A DNA stretch of 64,000 nucleotides from assembly GCF_011762125.1 (NCBI RefSeq), contig NZ_JAASQN010000001.1:1364001-1428000 (forward strand). The letters are read 5' to 3'. This document shows, one piece after another, positions 63,801 to 64,000 of this stretch. A program made the position numbers and the translations under genes. Every line of letters starts with the position of its first letter. Positions within the stretch are counted from its first letter, which is position 1. The DNA is from Sphingopyxis panaciterrae. GTDB taxonomy: Bacteria; Pseudomonadota; Alphaproteobacteria; Sphingomonadales; Sphingomonadaceae. The notes beneath the pieces are model-generated. The model saw only the letters and a program-made list of their open reading frames with translations. It was not told the origin of the DNA and searched no databases.

Positions 63801-64000
63801 ATGACAGAACAAAGCCCCGATCCCTTGCTGAACCCGAACCGCGCGCCGACGCTCGCGGGTGTCGAACGCGCGGCGGCGAAAGTCGCTGCATTGCTGCCGC
63901 AAACCCCGCTGCTCCCGCTCGAAATCGAGGGCAAGACATTGTGGTGCAAGGCCGAGTGCTTGCAGCCGGTGGGCGCATTCAAGATTCGCGGCGCCTGGCA
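63801..64000 (+). CDS. PLP-dependent threonine dehydratase-like enzyme (partial)
   Basis: Only the first 66 residues are in the window. They begin MTEQSPDPLLNP and reach QPVGAFKIRGAW, where the Lys is the PLP-binding residue of threonine/serine dehydratases (fold type II). The PQTPLLP block is also usual. It could be ilvA-like or a serine racemase relative. The gene runs off the right edge. Confidence 0.85.
   Translation, partial: MTEQSPDPLLNPNRAPTLAGVERAAAKVAALLPQTPLLPLEIEGKTLWCKAECLQPVGAFKIRGAW

Overview
The window looks like a chromosomal core segment of a high-GC alphaproteobacterium, most likely a sphingomonad of the Sphingopyxis type. The basis is protein flavour, the block ppiD-trpE-trpG-trpD-trpC / moaC-moeA-lexA / comEC / gltX-gltA next to tpiA-secG-pyrG, the alphaproteobacterial GTTC-N7-GTTC LexA box, and many short palindromic repeats in intergenic gaps. 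The genus is an inference. I found no rRNA, tRNA, CRISPR array, prophage or classical insertion sequence. Genes are tightly packed, with many 4-base stop/start overlaps, and most long ORFs on opposite strands are GC-codon shadows.

Layout. 1-9 kb: EF-hand protein, tRNA methyltransferase TrmFO, YhhN, a TauD-type dioxygenase, a glycine-zipper protein, a DMT exporter, a histidine-kinase-like protein that lacks its histidine, and a nucleotidyltransferase-like membrane protein. 9-18 kb: gyrA, citrate synthase, glutamyl-tRNA synthetase, ComEC and LexA. 18-27 kb: molybdopterin genes moeA and moaC, the trp genes behind ppiD, then tpiA. 27-34 kb: secG, pyrG, a Crp-type regulator, a probable 6S RNA, the LolCD lipoprotein exporter, glutathione peroxidase and a phosphoethanolamine-transferase-like sulfatase-fold protein. 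35-45 kb: dnaE, a GFA protein, an acyl-CoA ligase, a GIY-YIG nuclease gene bounded by perfect inverted repeats, a radical SAM protein, moaB, a lytic transglycosylase and a degenerate uracil-DNA-glycosylase-like protein. 45-55 kb: ETF-ubiquinone oxidoreductase, a TPR protein, ispE, N-formylglutamate amidohydrolase, ilvD, a lipoprotein, NAD(P)HX repair and an RNA methyltransferase. 55-64 kb: two MAPEG proteins, ornithine decarboxylase, a cNMP-binding/FAD fusion and the carboxyspermidine genes, ending inside a threonine-dehydratase-like gene.

How genes work together. Ornithine decarboxylase, a carboxynorspermidine-synthase-type dehydrogenase and a carboxynorspermidine-decarboxylase-type enzyme lie within 7.5 kb and together give an SAM-independent route from ornithine to spermidine-type polyamines. 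LexA has an operator on its own promoter. ppiD and the trp genes appear to form one transcription unit. The intergenic space is dominated by hairpin-forming repeats. The most unusual item is a 379-bp unit (40595-40973): a GIY-YIG nuclease gene between perfect 30-bp inverted repeats. A short gene-less relative, with stem-preserving base changes, lies 1.1 kb away.
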